A DNA stretch of 9,609 nucleotides from an uncultured Eubacterium sp. (GCA_945980015.1 CAMFQI010000018.1:1-9609); one strand, 5' to 3'. Counted from the first letter of the stretch, positions 1-7,151 are shown. Notes: generated from the sequence alone by a model not told the origin. Numbers and translations are program-made.

Positions 1-31
1 TCGTGGGCTCGGAGATGTGTATAAGAGACAG
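1..31. other. Nextera (Tn5) sequencing adapter, left end; not genomic
   Basis: These bases match the Illumina Nextera read-2 transposase adapter lacking its first three bases. Positions 13-31 are the 19-bp Tn5 mosaic end AGATGTGTATAAGAGACAG. The same adapter appears inverted at 9564-9597. It introduces a TAA (22-24) in the frame of the first gene, which is otherwise open immediately afterwards. It should be trimmed before annotation and must not be read as a terminal inverted repeat. Confidence 0.98.
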
Positions 32-33
32 AT

Positions 34-1953
34 ATAACATCTAACTATGTTTCACAGCGTGAGGGCTCGAATATCTATGCGTATCCGGAATCAAACCATA
101 AATACGAGCAATTTGCGGATAACAATTATGAATATTCCTTCCCTAATTCAAATGTAAAAAAGCTTTGTGTTTATTTCAATAAGAACACATATACAGAGCA
201 GAACTATGACTTTATCTATATTTATGATTCCTCCGATAATCTAATAGGAAAATATACCGGGTCGGAGCTTGCAAGCAGGTCAATTGATATTCCCGGTAAC
301 TCATTTAGAATTAGGCTAACGAGCGATAGAGCTTCTGCTCATTACGGATTTAAGATTGACAAGATTATTGCAGTTTGTGATGAGGAAATATTTGATGAAG
401 AAAACTGTACTCACGATTTTGTTTTAACTAATATGGTTAGACCGAGTGACTCCACTCCGGAAAAGAGAATTTTTACCTGCAAAAAATGTCTTACCTACGC
501 CGAAAATATAAATGCGGATATTTACGGATTTACTTACACCTTGAGCGACAAAGAATTTGTATATAACGGTTCAACACAAAAGCCGAGTGTTACTATCAAG
601 AATTCGAGCAACACTCTCAAGGAGGGTACACATTATACCTTGACCTACCAAAATTCCTCTGCTAAACCGGGCTATTATAAAATCAGAGTTGATTTCAAGG
701 GCGGTTATTCCGGCACAAATTATCTTTACTATAGAATTTTGCCATATAATAAGCCTGATACCGAATCATATCGACAGAGCCTGAGGGATTTAGGTTTCCC
801 CGAAAGCTATGTATCAAGCCTTGCTGCATTACATTTTAAGTATCCCGAATGGGAGTTTAAGCCATATAAAACGAATTTGGATTGGCAAACTGCAGTGAAT
901 GGTGAGCGTACCCCTCATTCGAAGCAGAGAATTATGAAGGGCGAAAATGTAAGCGATGATTTTTATTGCTACTGCTCGGCATGTACTGATAAGAACGGAA
1001 ACAAAATTCTCAGCGACAGCTCATATGCGGCCAGTGAAAAGGCAGTAAAGTACTATATGGATCCTCGTAATTGGTTGGATGAAAAGCACATCTTCCAATT
1101 CGAAACGACGAATGGCGGAGAAGGACAAACAAAGCAGGGCGTTGAAGCCATTCTAAAAGGTACCTGGATGTATGATTCATTGATGTATTACAAGTCCACC
1201 GAGGGAAAAGATGTATTACACAGTCAAACAATGAAATATTCCGATGTTATTATGACTGCCGCTTCTGTTAGCGGACTTTCTCCCTATTATATCGCCTCTA
1301 AAATAAAGCAAGAGGTCGGTGCTTCCACAGCAAGCTATGCGGGCGGCTCAAATGGTACAACAGCACCATTCCAAGGCATTTATAATTATTTCAACATAGG
1401 TGCTTATAACGGTGCAAGGGATGGCTTGGCTTGGGCTGCAGGCTTCCTTAAGGTTAATGACGGAGGAACTGCAAAGTTTTATAAGGGCTATTCGAATGGT
1501 GCTCCAACAAATTATTCGAAAACACTAAACTCGTCTCAAAGAATGGTTTATATAGGAACCTATGGCGATTGCTTCAAGGTACGCCTTTATACAGAGGAAG
1601 GACCAAATAAGTACGGCACAGGAGAGGTCGGATATGTTTATAAAAGCGATATAAGAAAGAAATATATCGACCCGAATATGGGCGGAGAGGACCAATATTA
1701 CAGACCTTGGATTAATCCGTACAGAGCTATTGTACACGGCTCTCGTTATGTATACAATAACTTTGGAGTATACCAATACACAGGCTATCTTCAAAAGTTC
1801 AATGTTACTCCTAACCAAACTCATTCCCACGAGTATATGGTGAACATTTCTTCTGCACAGGCAGAGGGTGCAAAAATATATACTGCATATTCTAATACAG
1901 GACTTCTTAATCAAAAACACATTTTTTACATCCCTGTATACAAAAATATGTAA
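34..1953 (+). CDS. Secreted modular N-acetylglucosaminidase (GH73-type), 5'-truncated
   Basis: The last 639 residues of a cell-wall hydrolase predicted to cut the glycan strands of peptidoglycan outside the cell. The frame is open from the adapter junction, so the first internal ATG (433) is not the start; the true start and signal peptide lie outside the window. Domains in order: a CUB-like beta domain (about 34-380, with YDFIYIYD, IGKYTG, RLTSD and YGFKID); a Cys/His segment (CTH at 406-414, CKKC at 478-489) resembling a small zinc-ribbon-like module; an MBG/Ig-like domain (about 529-747, with YNGSTQKPSV and LKEGTHYTLTY); then the glucosaminidase region (about 770-1950). Family hallmarks are FPESY, YPEWEF, YYMDPRNWLDE, IFQFE, GLSPYYIASKIKQEVG, YNYFNIGAY, LQKFNV, SHEYM and IPVYKNM. 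The Glu of KQEVG (codon 1312-1314) is the probable catalytic acid. An SH3b-like stretch (about 1540-1640, ending in GYVYKSD) interrupts the catalytic region, as in relatives. The protein stops right after the catalytic fold. Confidence 0.85.
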   Translation: MTSNYVSQREGSNIYAYPESNHKYEQFADNNYEYSFPNSNVKKLCVYFNKNTYTEQNYDFIYIYDSSDNLIGKYTGSELASRSIDIPGNSFRIRLTSDRASAHYGFKIDKIIAVCDEEIFDEENCTHDFVLTNMVRPSDSTPEKRIFTCKKCLTYAENINADIYGFTYTLSDKEFVYNGSTQKPSVTIKNSSNTLKEGTHYTLTYQNSSAKPGYYKIRVDFKGGYSGTNYLYYRILPYNKPDTESYRQSLRDLGFPESYVSSLAALHFKYPEWEFKPYKTNLDWQTAVNGERTPHSKQRIMKGENVSDDFYCYCSACTDKNGNKILSDSSYAASEKAVKYYMDPRNWLDEKHIFQFETTNGGEGQTKQGVEAILKGTWMYDSLMYYKSTEGKDVLHSQTMKYSDVIMTAASVSGLSPYYIASKIKQEVGASTASYAGGSNGTTAPFQGIYNYFNIGAYNGARDGLAWAAGFLKVNDGGTAKFYKGYSNGAPTNYSKTLNSSQRMVYIGTYGDCFKVRLYTEEGPNKYGTGEVGYVYKSDIRKKYIDPNMGGEDQYYRPWINPYRAIVHGSRYVYNNFGVYQYTGYLQKFNVTPNQTHSHEYMVNISSAQAEGAKIYTAYSNTGLLNQKHIFYIPVYKNM

Positions 1954-1960
1954 ATTAATC

Positions 1961-1996
1961 GGCTCTTTCTCTAGATTTTATGAGAAGGAGCCTTTT
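1961..1996 (+). terminator. Rho-independent terminator after the glucosaminidase gene
   Basis: GGCTCTTTCTC (1961-1971) pairs with GAGAAGGAGCC (1982-1992) across a 10-nt loop, giving an 11-bp stem with one G-T pair, followed by TTTT. It begins seven bases after the stop codon at 1951-1953 and separates the hydrolase gene from the two-component system. Confidence 0.85.
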
Positions 1997-2012
1997 ATTA
2001 CAAAAATGTAAT
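1997..2012. promoter_or_regulatory. 16-bp palindrome upstream of the response regulator; candidate autoregulatory operator
   Basis: ATTACA (1997-2002), AAAA, TGTAAT (2007-2012) form a perfect 6-bp inverted repeat with a 4-bp spacer. The half-site TGTAA is the same word as in the tandem repeats before the ABC genes (3729, 3751), so a shared regulator is plausible. As I recall it, the Bacillus BceR site is an inverted repeat of similar spacing (TGAC-GAAA-ATGTCA type). It abuts the T-tract of the preceding terminator, so chance AT-rich symmetry is a real alternative. Confidence 0.45.
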
Positions 2013-2031
2013 AGTAAACCACTTTGTTTTG

Positions 2032-2052
2032 TGTTATTATAAATTCGGGAGG
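2032..2052 (+). promoter_or_regulatory. Possible extended -10 and ribosome binding site of the response regulator gene
   Basis: TG-T-TATTAT (2032-2040) fits an extended -10 element with one mismatch to TATAAT. No convincing -35 is visible; the 1997-2012 palindrome sits about 23 bp upstream and could serve as an activator site. GGGAGG (2047-2052) is a good Shine-Dalgarno sequence, 7 bases before the ATG at 2060 and 4 before the ATG at 2057. The predicted transcription start falls almost on the Shine-Dalgarno sequence, which makes this promoter call tentative; the ribosome binding site is firm. Confidence 0.4.
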
Positions 2053-2059
2053 CGATATG

Positions 2060-2737
2060 ATGAAGCTGTTTTTATTAGAGGACGACAGTGCTATTTCTAT
2101 GGGTATTAGCTATTCTCTGACAAATGAGGGCTATTCTGTCACAGCCGCCTCAAGCGTAAAGCAGGGGCTTGAAATAATAAAGAATAATTCCTTTTCACTT
2201 TATATTCTTGATTTGAATTTGCCCGATGGCAGCGGCTACGATGTATGTAAGGAAATAAAAAAACAGGGTGATTTGCCTGTCATTTTCCTTACTGCTTATG
2301 ACGACGAGATTAATGTAGTTACGGGCTTTGAGCTTGGAGCCGATGATTACATAACAAAGCCGTTTCGACTAAAAGAGCTTTCCGTCAGAATAAAGAGCGT
2401 TTTACGTCGCTATTCAAAGGATACAACGCACGGAATAATAAATGTTAAAAATATAAAAATAAACACCAAGGAGGCAAAGGTCTATAAGGATAATAACGAA
2501 ATTATTCTGACTGCAATGGAATATAAACTGCTTTTGTCTCTTATTAAAAATCGAGGCAGAGTGCTTTCAAGAACCGCACTTTTGGAAAACCTGTGGGATA
2601 TAGACGGTGATTTCATTGAGGAAAATACACTTACCGTCTATATAAAGAGACTACGTGATAAAATTGAGGAGGAGCCGAATAAACCTGCTGTAATTAAAAC
2701 GGTGAGAGGTCTTGGCTATATAGTTGATAATGATTAA
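2060..2737 (+). CDS. OmpR/PhoB-family response regulator
   Basis: A 225-aa cytoplasmic transcription factor that is phosphorylated by the adjacent histidine kinase. The receiver domain (about 1-115) shows the full set: acidic pair D8-D9, phospho-acceptor D51 in LYILDLNLPDGSGYD, T78 and K100 in the KPF motif. The C-terminal winged helix (about 125-223) has LTAMEYKLL, RTALLENLW, VYIKRLRDKI and the closing VRGLGYIV. The start is chosen at 2060 because GGGAGG lies 7 bases upstream and the protein then begins MKLFLLEDD as in relatives; 2057 is the adjacent alternative. An in-frame ATG at 2024 would place the start upstream of both the Shine-Dalgarno sequence and the likely promoter. The stop overlaps the kinase start. 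Its likely targets are the ABC genes downstream (11-bp TGTNA repeats at 3718-3755) and perhaps its own promoter. Confidence 0.93.
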   Translation: MKLFLLEDDSAISMGISYSLTNEGYSVTAASSVKQGLEIIKNNSFSLYILDLNLPDGSGYDVCKEIKKQGDLPVIFLTAYDDEINVVTGFELGADDYITKPFRLKELSVRIKSVLRRYSKDTTHGIINVKNIKINTKEAKVYKDNNEIILTAMEYKLLLSLIKNRGRVLSRTALLENLWDIDGDFIEENTLTVYIKRLRDKIEEEPNKPAVIKTVRGLGYIVDND

Positions 2738-3722
2738 TAAGCAGTCAAATATAATACTCATTTCGGGCATAGTTTTGTCCGTTGTATGCTCGATTATATG
2801 TCTTTTCTTTTCGGTTATATGTGCATTGATTTGTCTTTTGTCGGGAATATTAATAAGCACGTTGTTTTATTGTATTACAAAAAACAGGCTCAAAGCCATT
2901 AACAAGCTTAATAATTATCTATCTCTTGTATGCTCGGGCAATTACGATATGGATATTTCCGAAAATACGGAGGGCGAAATTTCGATACTGAAGAACAATT
3001 TGTTAAAGGTTGTTGTTTTGCTTAGAACTCAAAACGAGCAGCTTGAAAAGGATAAGGTATATCTTGCCGACTCACTTGCCGATATAACTCATCAGCTTAA
3101 AACTCCGCTTACGTCAATGACGGTAATGTCCGATTTAATAAAAAACGAAGATGACCCGTCTCGTCAGAAGGAATTTTTATCCGTTATGGACGGTCAGCTT
3201 GACAAGATGAATTATCTAATATCAAGTCTTTTGAAGATTTCAAAATTAGACGCAGGAACAACCGTTATGAACAGGGAAGCGGTAAATGTTAATGCTCTGT
3301 TCGACAACGCTTTGTCATCGTTCGGCGGTGTTATAACAAAAAGAAATATCACAGTTTTGAGAGATCTTAATGATTGTGAAATATTTTGCGATAAGTTTTG
3401 GACAGTCGAAGCGTTTCAAAATATTATCAAGAACGCTATTGAGCACATTTCGGATAGCGGTGTTCTGACCTTTTCAAGCACCTCGACGGCTCTTTTTGAC
3501 GAGGTTTGTATCAGCGATAACGGCTGCGGAATTTCAAAAGAAGATTTGTCACATATTTTTGAAAGATTTTATTCCTGCAACAATTCTTCAAGCGAGAGTG
3601 TAGGAATAGGTCTTGCTCTTTCGAAAACGATATTTGAAAAGCAAAGAGCAACTGTCGAGGTTGAAAGCACGCCGGATGTAGGTACAACCTTTAGGATTAA
3701 ATTTTATAAAACCGTTGTGTGA
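2730..3722 (+). CDS. Two-TM sensor histidine kinase, probably intramembrane-sensing
   Basis: A 330-aa membrane histidine kinase and partner of the overlapping regulator. Residues about 8-49 are one nearly unbroken hydrophobic run that must form two TM helices with almost no outside loop, so there is no room for an extracellular sensor domain. A linker (about 52-110, EGEISILKNN and later an LADSLADIT helix) leads to the HisKA box with phospho-acceptor H121 in THQLKTPL. The ATPase domain follows: N-box N235 (NIIKNAIEH), G1 DNGCGIS (263-269), F-box FERFY (277-281) and G2 GIGLALS (292-298). All catalytic motifs look intact. The ATG at 2730 overlaps the regulator stop by 8 nt and has no clear Shine-Dalgarno sequence, suggesting translational coupling; an in-frame TTG at 2724 is the alternative. 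Short-loop kinases beside ABC exporters (BceS-like) usually take their signal through the membrane or the transporter; that role is inferred here. Confidence 0.9.
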   Translation: MINKQSNIILISGIVLSVVCSIICLFFSVICALICLLSGILISTLFYCITKNRLKAINKLNNYLSLVCSGNYDMDISENTEGEISILKNNLLKVVVLLRTQNEQLEKDKVYLADSLADITHQLKTPLTSMTVMSDLIKNEDDPSRQKEFLSVMDGQLDKMNYLISSLLKISKLDAGTTVMNREAVNVNALFDNALSSFGGVITKRNITVLRDLNDCEIFCDKFWTVEAFQNIIKNAIEHISDSGVLTFSSTSTALFDEVCISDNGCGISKEDLSHIFERFYSCNNSSSESVGIGLALSKTIFEKQRATVEVESTPDVGTTFRIKFYKTVV

Positions 3723-3772
3723 CTAAATTGTAATTTTTATGTCACCGAGATGTAAGGTTGAAGCAATATAAT
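3718..3772 (+). promoter_or_regulatory. ABC-operon promoter with four 11-bp-spaced TGTNA half-sites and a perfect -10
   Basis: TGTGA (3718), TGTAA (3729), TGTCA (3740) and TGTAA (3751) recur at exactly 11-bp steps, so all face the same side of the helix. The last ends 11 bp before TATAAT (3767-3772). There is no -35 hexamer at the right distance (3744-3749 reads ACCGAG). Tandem half-sites at 11-bp spacing replacing the -35 are the layout of PhoB-type boxes, bound by OmpR-family regulators as head-to-tail dimers. Four half-sites would hold two dimers. The first overlaps the kinase stop codon. The adjacent response regulator is the obvious candidate ligand. The predicted transcript starts near 3779, giving a leader of about 19 nt with Shine-Dalgarno AAAGGAG at 3782-3788. 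Confidence 0.7.
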
Positions 3773-3797
3773 GAAAGCACGAAAGGAGATAAATGCT

Positions 3798-4481
3798 ATG
3801 AAAATTCTTGAAGTAAAAAATTTATCTAAAATCTACGGAAAGGGCGAAACAAGAGTAAGAGCGCTCGACAATGTTTCTTTTTCCGTCAACAAGGGAGAAT
3901 TTGTTGCAATTGTTGGTCCTTCGGGCAGCGGTAAATCAACCTTGCTTCATATACTTGGAGGCGTTGATGTTCCGACAAGCGGCAGCGTAATCATCAACGG
4001 CGAGGATATTTCCCAGCTTGACGAAACTGCGCTTGCAATTTTCCGTCGCAGACAAATCGGTCTTATCTATCAGTTTTATAATTTGATTCCTATTTTAACT
4101 GTTGAAGAAAATCTTACCCTTCCGCTTCGTCTTGACGGAAGAAAACCTGATAAACGTCAAATAGATACTCTTGTCGATACACTCGGCTTAAAAGAAAGAC
4201 TCGGACATCTTCCCAATCAGCTTTCCGGCGGTCAGCAACAGCGTGTTTCAATAGGCAGAGCGCTTGCAAATAACCCTGCTTTGCTTCTTGCAGACGAGCC
4301 GACAGGTAATCTTGACAGCGAAAACAGTAAGGAAATTATTTCACTTTTGAGATACTTTAATAAGCAATTTAACCAAACCGTTATCATTATTACTCACGAT
4401 GAGAGAATTGCTCTCTCCTGCGACAGAGTGATTGCAATTGAAGACGGCAAAATCACAAGAGATGAGGTGAATTTTGCTTGA
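3798..4481 (+). CDS. ABC transporter ATPase (LolD/MacB/SalX type)
   Basis: A 227-aa cytoplasmic ATPase that powers the permease encoded next. Motifs from the chosen start: Walker A GPSGSGKST (40-48), Q-loop Gln in YQFYNLIP (about 92), signature LSGGQQQRVS (142-151), Walker B LLLADEP followed by TGNLD (162-173) and the H-switch ITHDE (about 199-203). TGNLD and the short length are typical of ATPases that pair with FtsX-type permeases in mechanotransmission or peptide-resistance systems. ATG 3798 is preferred because AAAGGAG (3782-3788) lies 9 bases upstream and the protein then starts MKILEVKNLSKIYG. The in-frame ATG at 3771 overlaps the -10 element and would be untranscribed from that promoter. 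The stop TGA (4479-4481) overlaps the permease start. Confidence 0.94.
   Translation: MKILEVKNLSKIYGKGETRVRALDNVSFSVNKGEFVAIVGPSGSGKSTLLHILGGVDVPTSGSVIINGEDISQLDETALAIFRRRQIGLIYQFYNLIPILTVEENLTLPLRLDGRKPDKRQIDTLVDTLGLKERLGHLPNQLSGGQQQRVSIGRALANNPALLLADEPTGNLDSENSKEIISLLRYFNKQFNQTVIIITHDERIALSCDRVIAIEDGKITRDEVNFA
4464..4481 (+). promoter_or_regulatory. Ribosome binding site and TTGA stop/start overlap for the permease
   Basis: GAGGTGA (4464-4470) lies 7 bases upstream of TTG (4478-4480). The TTG shares two bases with the TGA stop of the ATPase gene (4479-4481), forming a TTGA equivalent of the common ATGA junction. No ATG suits the conserved permease N-terminus MNIVNSLTLRHLKENKGR. This decides a TTG start and implies coupled translation of the two subunits. 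Confidence 0.85.
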
Positions 4482-7066
4482 ATATAGTAAATAGCTTAAC
4501 TCTGCGACACCTAAAAGAAAACAAGGGCAGAACGCTTGTTACTACGATGGGAATTATTGTAAGCGTTGCAATGATTACGGCAGTATTTGTCGCTCTTTCT
4601 TCGTTTATGAATTTGTTTGCCGAGTTTGCTTATCTCGTCGGTCATTATGAAGCGACTCTTGATGTAAACCAAACACAGCTTGAACAAATAAAAAAGGACG
4701 AGCGTATTTCTAACATAGGAATTATGTACGAGCCGGAAAACGATTCGTACTGTCTTAATCCCGATAATATAACAAAAAATACAACCGGCAGCTTTTATAC
4801 ATTTGACAAAGTCGGTATAATTCAAAATGTAACAGGCGACTATGAGGGTACTTTGCCCGAAAGAGAAAATGAAATTGCCGTTGAACAGGAATTTATTGAC
4901 AAAAATAATCTCGATTGGAAGGTAGGAGATATTGTTAAAATCCCTGTCGGTTCAAGGTATCAAATTGAAAACGGACAACAATTTAAGGTAAACGGATTTT
5001 TCACGAAGAACGAGACCTTTGTTACCGATAGTGTGCAGGATTTCAAAGTTACTGCTATACTGAAAAACAATCCCGGCACAAGTGTTAATTGCAGTATAAT
5101 AAGATGCTTTGACTATTCATTGCATCAGGCAACCGAGAACGATTTCGTTACTGCACTTATTCAACTTAAGGAGGTAAACTACAAGTCGTTAGATGTAATT
5201 AAGGATATCATTAAGCAAAATAATATCGAAAATTATCATATCAATACCGACTACCTCGAAATGCATTTTGCATTTAGCGAAGACAGTATGGTGCTTACCT
5301 CACTTCTTCCGTTATTGGCAGTTGTACTTGTTATTATTCTCATTGCGAGCGTTGTACTTATTTATAATGCTTTCGCAATGTCCATAAGCGAGCGTGTAAG
5401 ATATCTCGGAATGTTAGCCTCCGTCGGCGCAACTAAAAAGCAAAAACGCCTTTCCGTATTCTACGAGGGTGCAATTTTAGGCGCAGTCGGAATTCCTCTT
5501 GGTATATTGGCAGGCGTTGTCGGAATAGGTGTTACGCTTAAGGTAATCGGTAAAAAGATTATTGAAACATCAATGATAAACGGAGTAACGAGCGACAATA
5601 TGGAAATGAAAATTGTTGTTCCTCCCTATGTTTTAGCCGTGATACTTCTTATCAGCATATTCACAATCTTTATTTCCTCCGTCATTCCTGCTGTCAAGGC
5701 TTCGAGAATTACGCCTATTGACGCAATTCGTCAAAGTAAGGAAATAAGGGTTAAATCAAAAAGGCTTAAATCCTCAAAGCTTGTAAGACTTATTTTCGGC
5801 TATGAGGGTGAGCTTGCAAATAAAAATTTGAAAAGAAACGGCAGAAAGGCAAGAACAATTACCGCTTCAATTGCTTTGTCCGTAATTCTGTTCCTGGCTT
5901 GTAATTATTTTTGTTCGGCGTTTACACAGGTTTTGTCATATGAAGCTGAGGTTCCTTACCAGCTTTCTGTATTGCTTGATGGTGAAAAAGTTGATGACTT
6001 CAAAAAGGAGCTTGATACGGTAAATGGCATTGATAATTATTACTGTGTAAATACTCAGTTTTGCACTACTCCTGAAACGACTGATAAGAATTACGGCTGG
6101 AAGCTGATTGACGACAAGTTCCTTACAAAGTCTTATTCAAAGCTCTTTAAGTCTCAAAACACACTTTATATTAATGCCGTTGACGACGAAGCGTTTAACA
6201 AAATCTGCGAGGATAATTCTCTTAACTTTAGAGATTACTATGGTGAAAATAAAAAAGCGCTTCTTATGAATAATATTAATCACAAGGATAATTCATCAAA
6301 GGTATTCAACGATTCGGTTATCGGAGTGTCAATTGAGGATTTTGCCTATAAGGGTGTGACCATCGGCGCACTTATTGACTACAATCCCGATTATTATGCT
6401 TATAATCTAAATCCGCCTAATTCAATTTCGCTTTATATGCCTTACTCACAGGTAGAGGCTATTGTTGAAGATGATAAAAACAATTCAGAAGATGCTTCAT
6501 ATGAAGATGGCACGTATGATTATTTTTATATGCTCGGAATAGAAACAAAGGTTCATAGTGATGTTTATGAAAAAGTAAACGACATTCTAGATAATAACGA
6601 TTACGGAAGTAACTATTGTCAGGATATTGTGGAGAATTTCCAAATAATGAATACAATAATATTTATTGTTGAGGTTCTTGTTTACGGCTTCATTGCTTTG
6701 ATTTCGCTTATTACGGTGTTTAATATTGTCAACACAATTTCAACAGGTGTTGCAATGAGAAAGAAGGAATTTGCAATGCTAAAGTCGGTCGGAATGACGC
6801 CAAAGGGCTTTAACAAAATGCTTATTCTTGAAACATTTTTCTATGGCTTTAAGGCATTGATTTTTTCACTGCCGATTAGTGCCGGATTGTCGTTTTTGAT
6901 GTATAATGCGGTTGGAGTGAATTCGTTTGCATTCCAAATTGACTTTAAGCTTTACGCCGTTGTTTCACTCGTTGTTATGGCGATAATAGGACTTACTATG
7001 CTCTATTCTGTCAACAAGGTTAAAAAGCAAAATATTATTGAAAGTCTAAAAGAAGACATAAGTTAA
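4478..7066 (+). CDS. FtsX/MacB-superfamily ABC permease, 8 TM with two large ectodomains
   Basis: An 862-aa inner-membrane permease and partner of the preceding ATPase. It is a tandem of two FtsX units. Unit 1: TM1 about 20-42, extracellular domain about 50-270, TM2 273-299, TM3 331-356, TM4 381-403. Unit 2: TM5 460-483, extracellular domain about 485-720, TM6 725-752, TM7 783-807, TM8 824-845. Each unit has the cytoplasmic coupling segment after its second TM (ERVRYLGMLASVGATKKQ; KKEFAMLKSVGMTPKGF). Unit 1 ends with KASRITPIDAIRQ and unit 2 with KKQNIIESLKEDIS. Having two similar-sized ectodomains separates it from BceB-type permeases, which have 10 TM and a single one. The family exports or displaces antimicrobial peptides, lipids or lipoproteins; the substrate cannot be told here. 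Translation starts at a TTG with a strong Shine-Dalgarno sequence. The gene is closed by the terminator at 7079-7106. Confidence 0.92.
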   Translation: MNIVNSLTLRHLKENKGRTLVTTMGIIVSVAMITAVFVALSSFMNLFAEFAYLVGHYEATLDVNQTQLEQIKKDERISNIGIMYEPENDSYCLNPDNITKNTTGSFYTFDKVGIIQNVTGDYEGTLPERENEIAVEQEFIDKNNLDWKVGDIVKIPVGSRYQIENGQQFKVNGFFTKNETFVTDSVQDFKVTAILKNNPGTSVNCSIIRCFDYSLHQATENDFVTALIQLKEVNYKSLDVIKDIIKQNNIENYHINTDYLEMHFAFSEDSMVLTSLLPLLAVVLVIILIASVVLIYNAFAMSISERVRYLGMLASVGATKKQKRLSVFYEGAILGAVGIPLGILAGVVGIGVTLKVIGKKIIETSMINGVTSDNMEMKIVVPPYVLAVILLISIFTIFISSVIPAVKASRITPIDAIRQSKEIRVKSKRLKSSKLVRLIFGYEGELANKNLKRNGRKARTITASIALSVILFLACNYFCSAFTQVLSYEAEVPYQLSVLLDGEKVDDFKKELDTVNGIDNYYCVNTQFCTTPETTDKNYGWKLIDDKFLTKSYSKLFKSQNTLYINAVDDEAFNKICEDNSLNFRDYYGENKKALLMNNINHKDNSSKVFNDSVIGVSIEDFAYKGVTIGALIDYNPDYYAYNLNPPNSISLYMPYSQVEAIVEDDKNNSEDASYEDGTYDYFYMLGIETKVHSDVYEKVNDILDNNDYGSNYCQDIVENFQIMNTIIFIVEVLVYGFIALISLITVFNIVNTISTGVAMRKKEFAMLKSVGMTPKGFNKMLILETFFYGFKALIFSLPISAGLSFLMYNAVGVNSFAFQIDFKLYAVVSLVVMAIIGLTMLYSVNKVKKQNIIESLKEDIS

Positions 7067-7078
7067 TAAAAACAACCT

Positions 7079-7106
7079 AAAGCACTCGATTATTCGGGTG
7101 CTTTTT
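7079..7106 (+). terminator. Rho-independent terminator after the ABC permease
   Basis: AAAGCACTCGA (7079-7089) pairs with TCGGGTGCTTT (7094-7104) across a TTAT loop, with one T-G pair, and runs into five T residues (7102-7106). It lies 12 bases after the permease stop and insulates the copper operon. Confidence 0.9.
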
Positions 7107-7118
7107 CATAATTAAACA

Positions 7119-7147
7119 TTGACAAATACCCTATAAGGGTATATAAT
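7119..7147 (+). promoter_or_regulatory. Consensus housekeeping promoter of csoR-copA
   Basis: TTGACA (7119-7124) and TATAAT (7142-7147) are both perfect hexamers at the ideal 17-bp spacing, so the promoter should be strong when not repressed. One CsoR operator fills its spacer and another covers the expected start site (about 7153-7155). The Shine-Dalgarno sequence of csoR (AAAGGAG, 7169-7175) follows, giving a leader of about 30 nt. Confidence 0.93.
7126..7142. promoter_or_regulatory. CsoR operator 1, in the -35/-10 spacer
   Basis: ATACCC-TATAA-GGGTAT, a 17-bp inverted repeat with a 5-bp centre. The arms match the known copper-responsive CsoR site of Bacillus copZA (ATACCC-N5-GGGTAT as I recall it). 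Apo-CsoR bound here would sit between the -35 and -10 and block RNA polymerase; Cu(I) binding releases it. Confidence 0.85.
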
Positions 7148-7151
7148 AAAA

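Noticed and set aside
433..435. ATG 433 as the start of the glucosaminidase gene
   Set aside because: The frame is open from base 34 and encodes a recognisable CUB-like domain, so the ATG is internal.
1010..1920. Minus-strand open frames within the glucosaminidase gene
   Set aside because: They are shadows of a coding frame with clear family motifs.
2024..2026. ATG 2024 as the start of the response regulator
   Set aside because: It would add 12 residues unlike family members, has no Shine-Dalgarno sequence, and lies upstream of the possible -10 and the good GGGAGG at 2047.
3719..3745. GTGAC (3719-3723) and GTCAC (3741-3745) as a terminator hairpin or inverted operator after the kinase
   Set aside because: The arms are only 5 bp with a 17-nt loop and no T-tract follows. 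The same bases are better explained as part of the 11-bp direct-repeat series.
3771..3773. ATG 3771 as the start of the ABC ATPase
   Set aside because: It overlaps the TATAAT element; ATG 3798 has a strong Shine-Dalgarno sequence and gives the family N-terminus.
3723..3797. Riboswitch or attenuator leader before the ABC genes
   Set aside because: The predicted leader is only about 19 nt, too short for a structured RNA.
2060..7066. Calling the module bceRSAB
   Set aside because: The permease has two ectodomains and 8 TM rather than the BceB layout, so a bce symbol would imply an unsupported bacitracin role.
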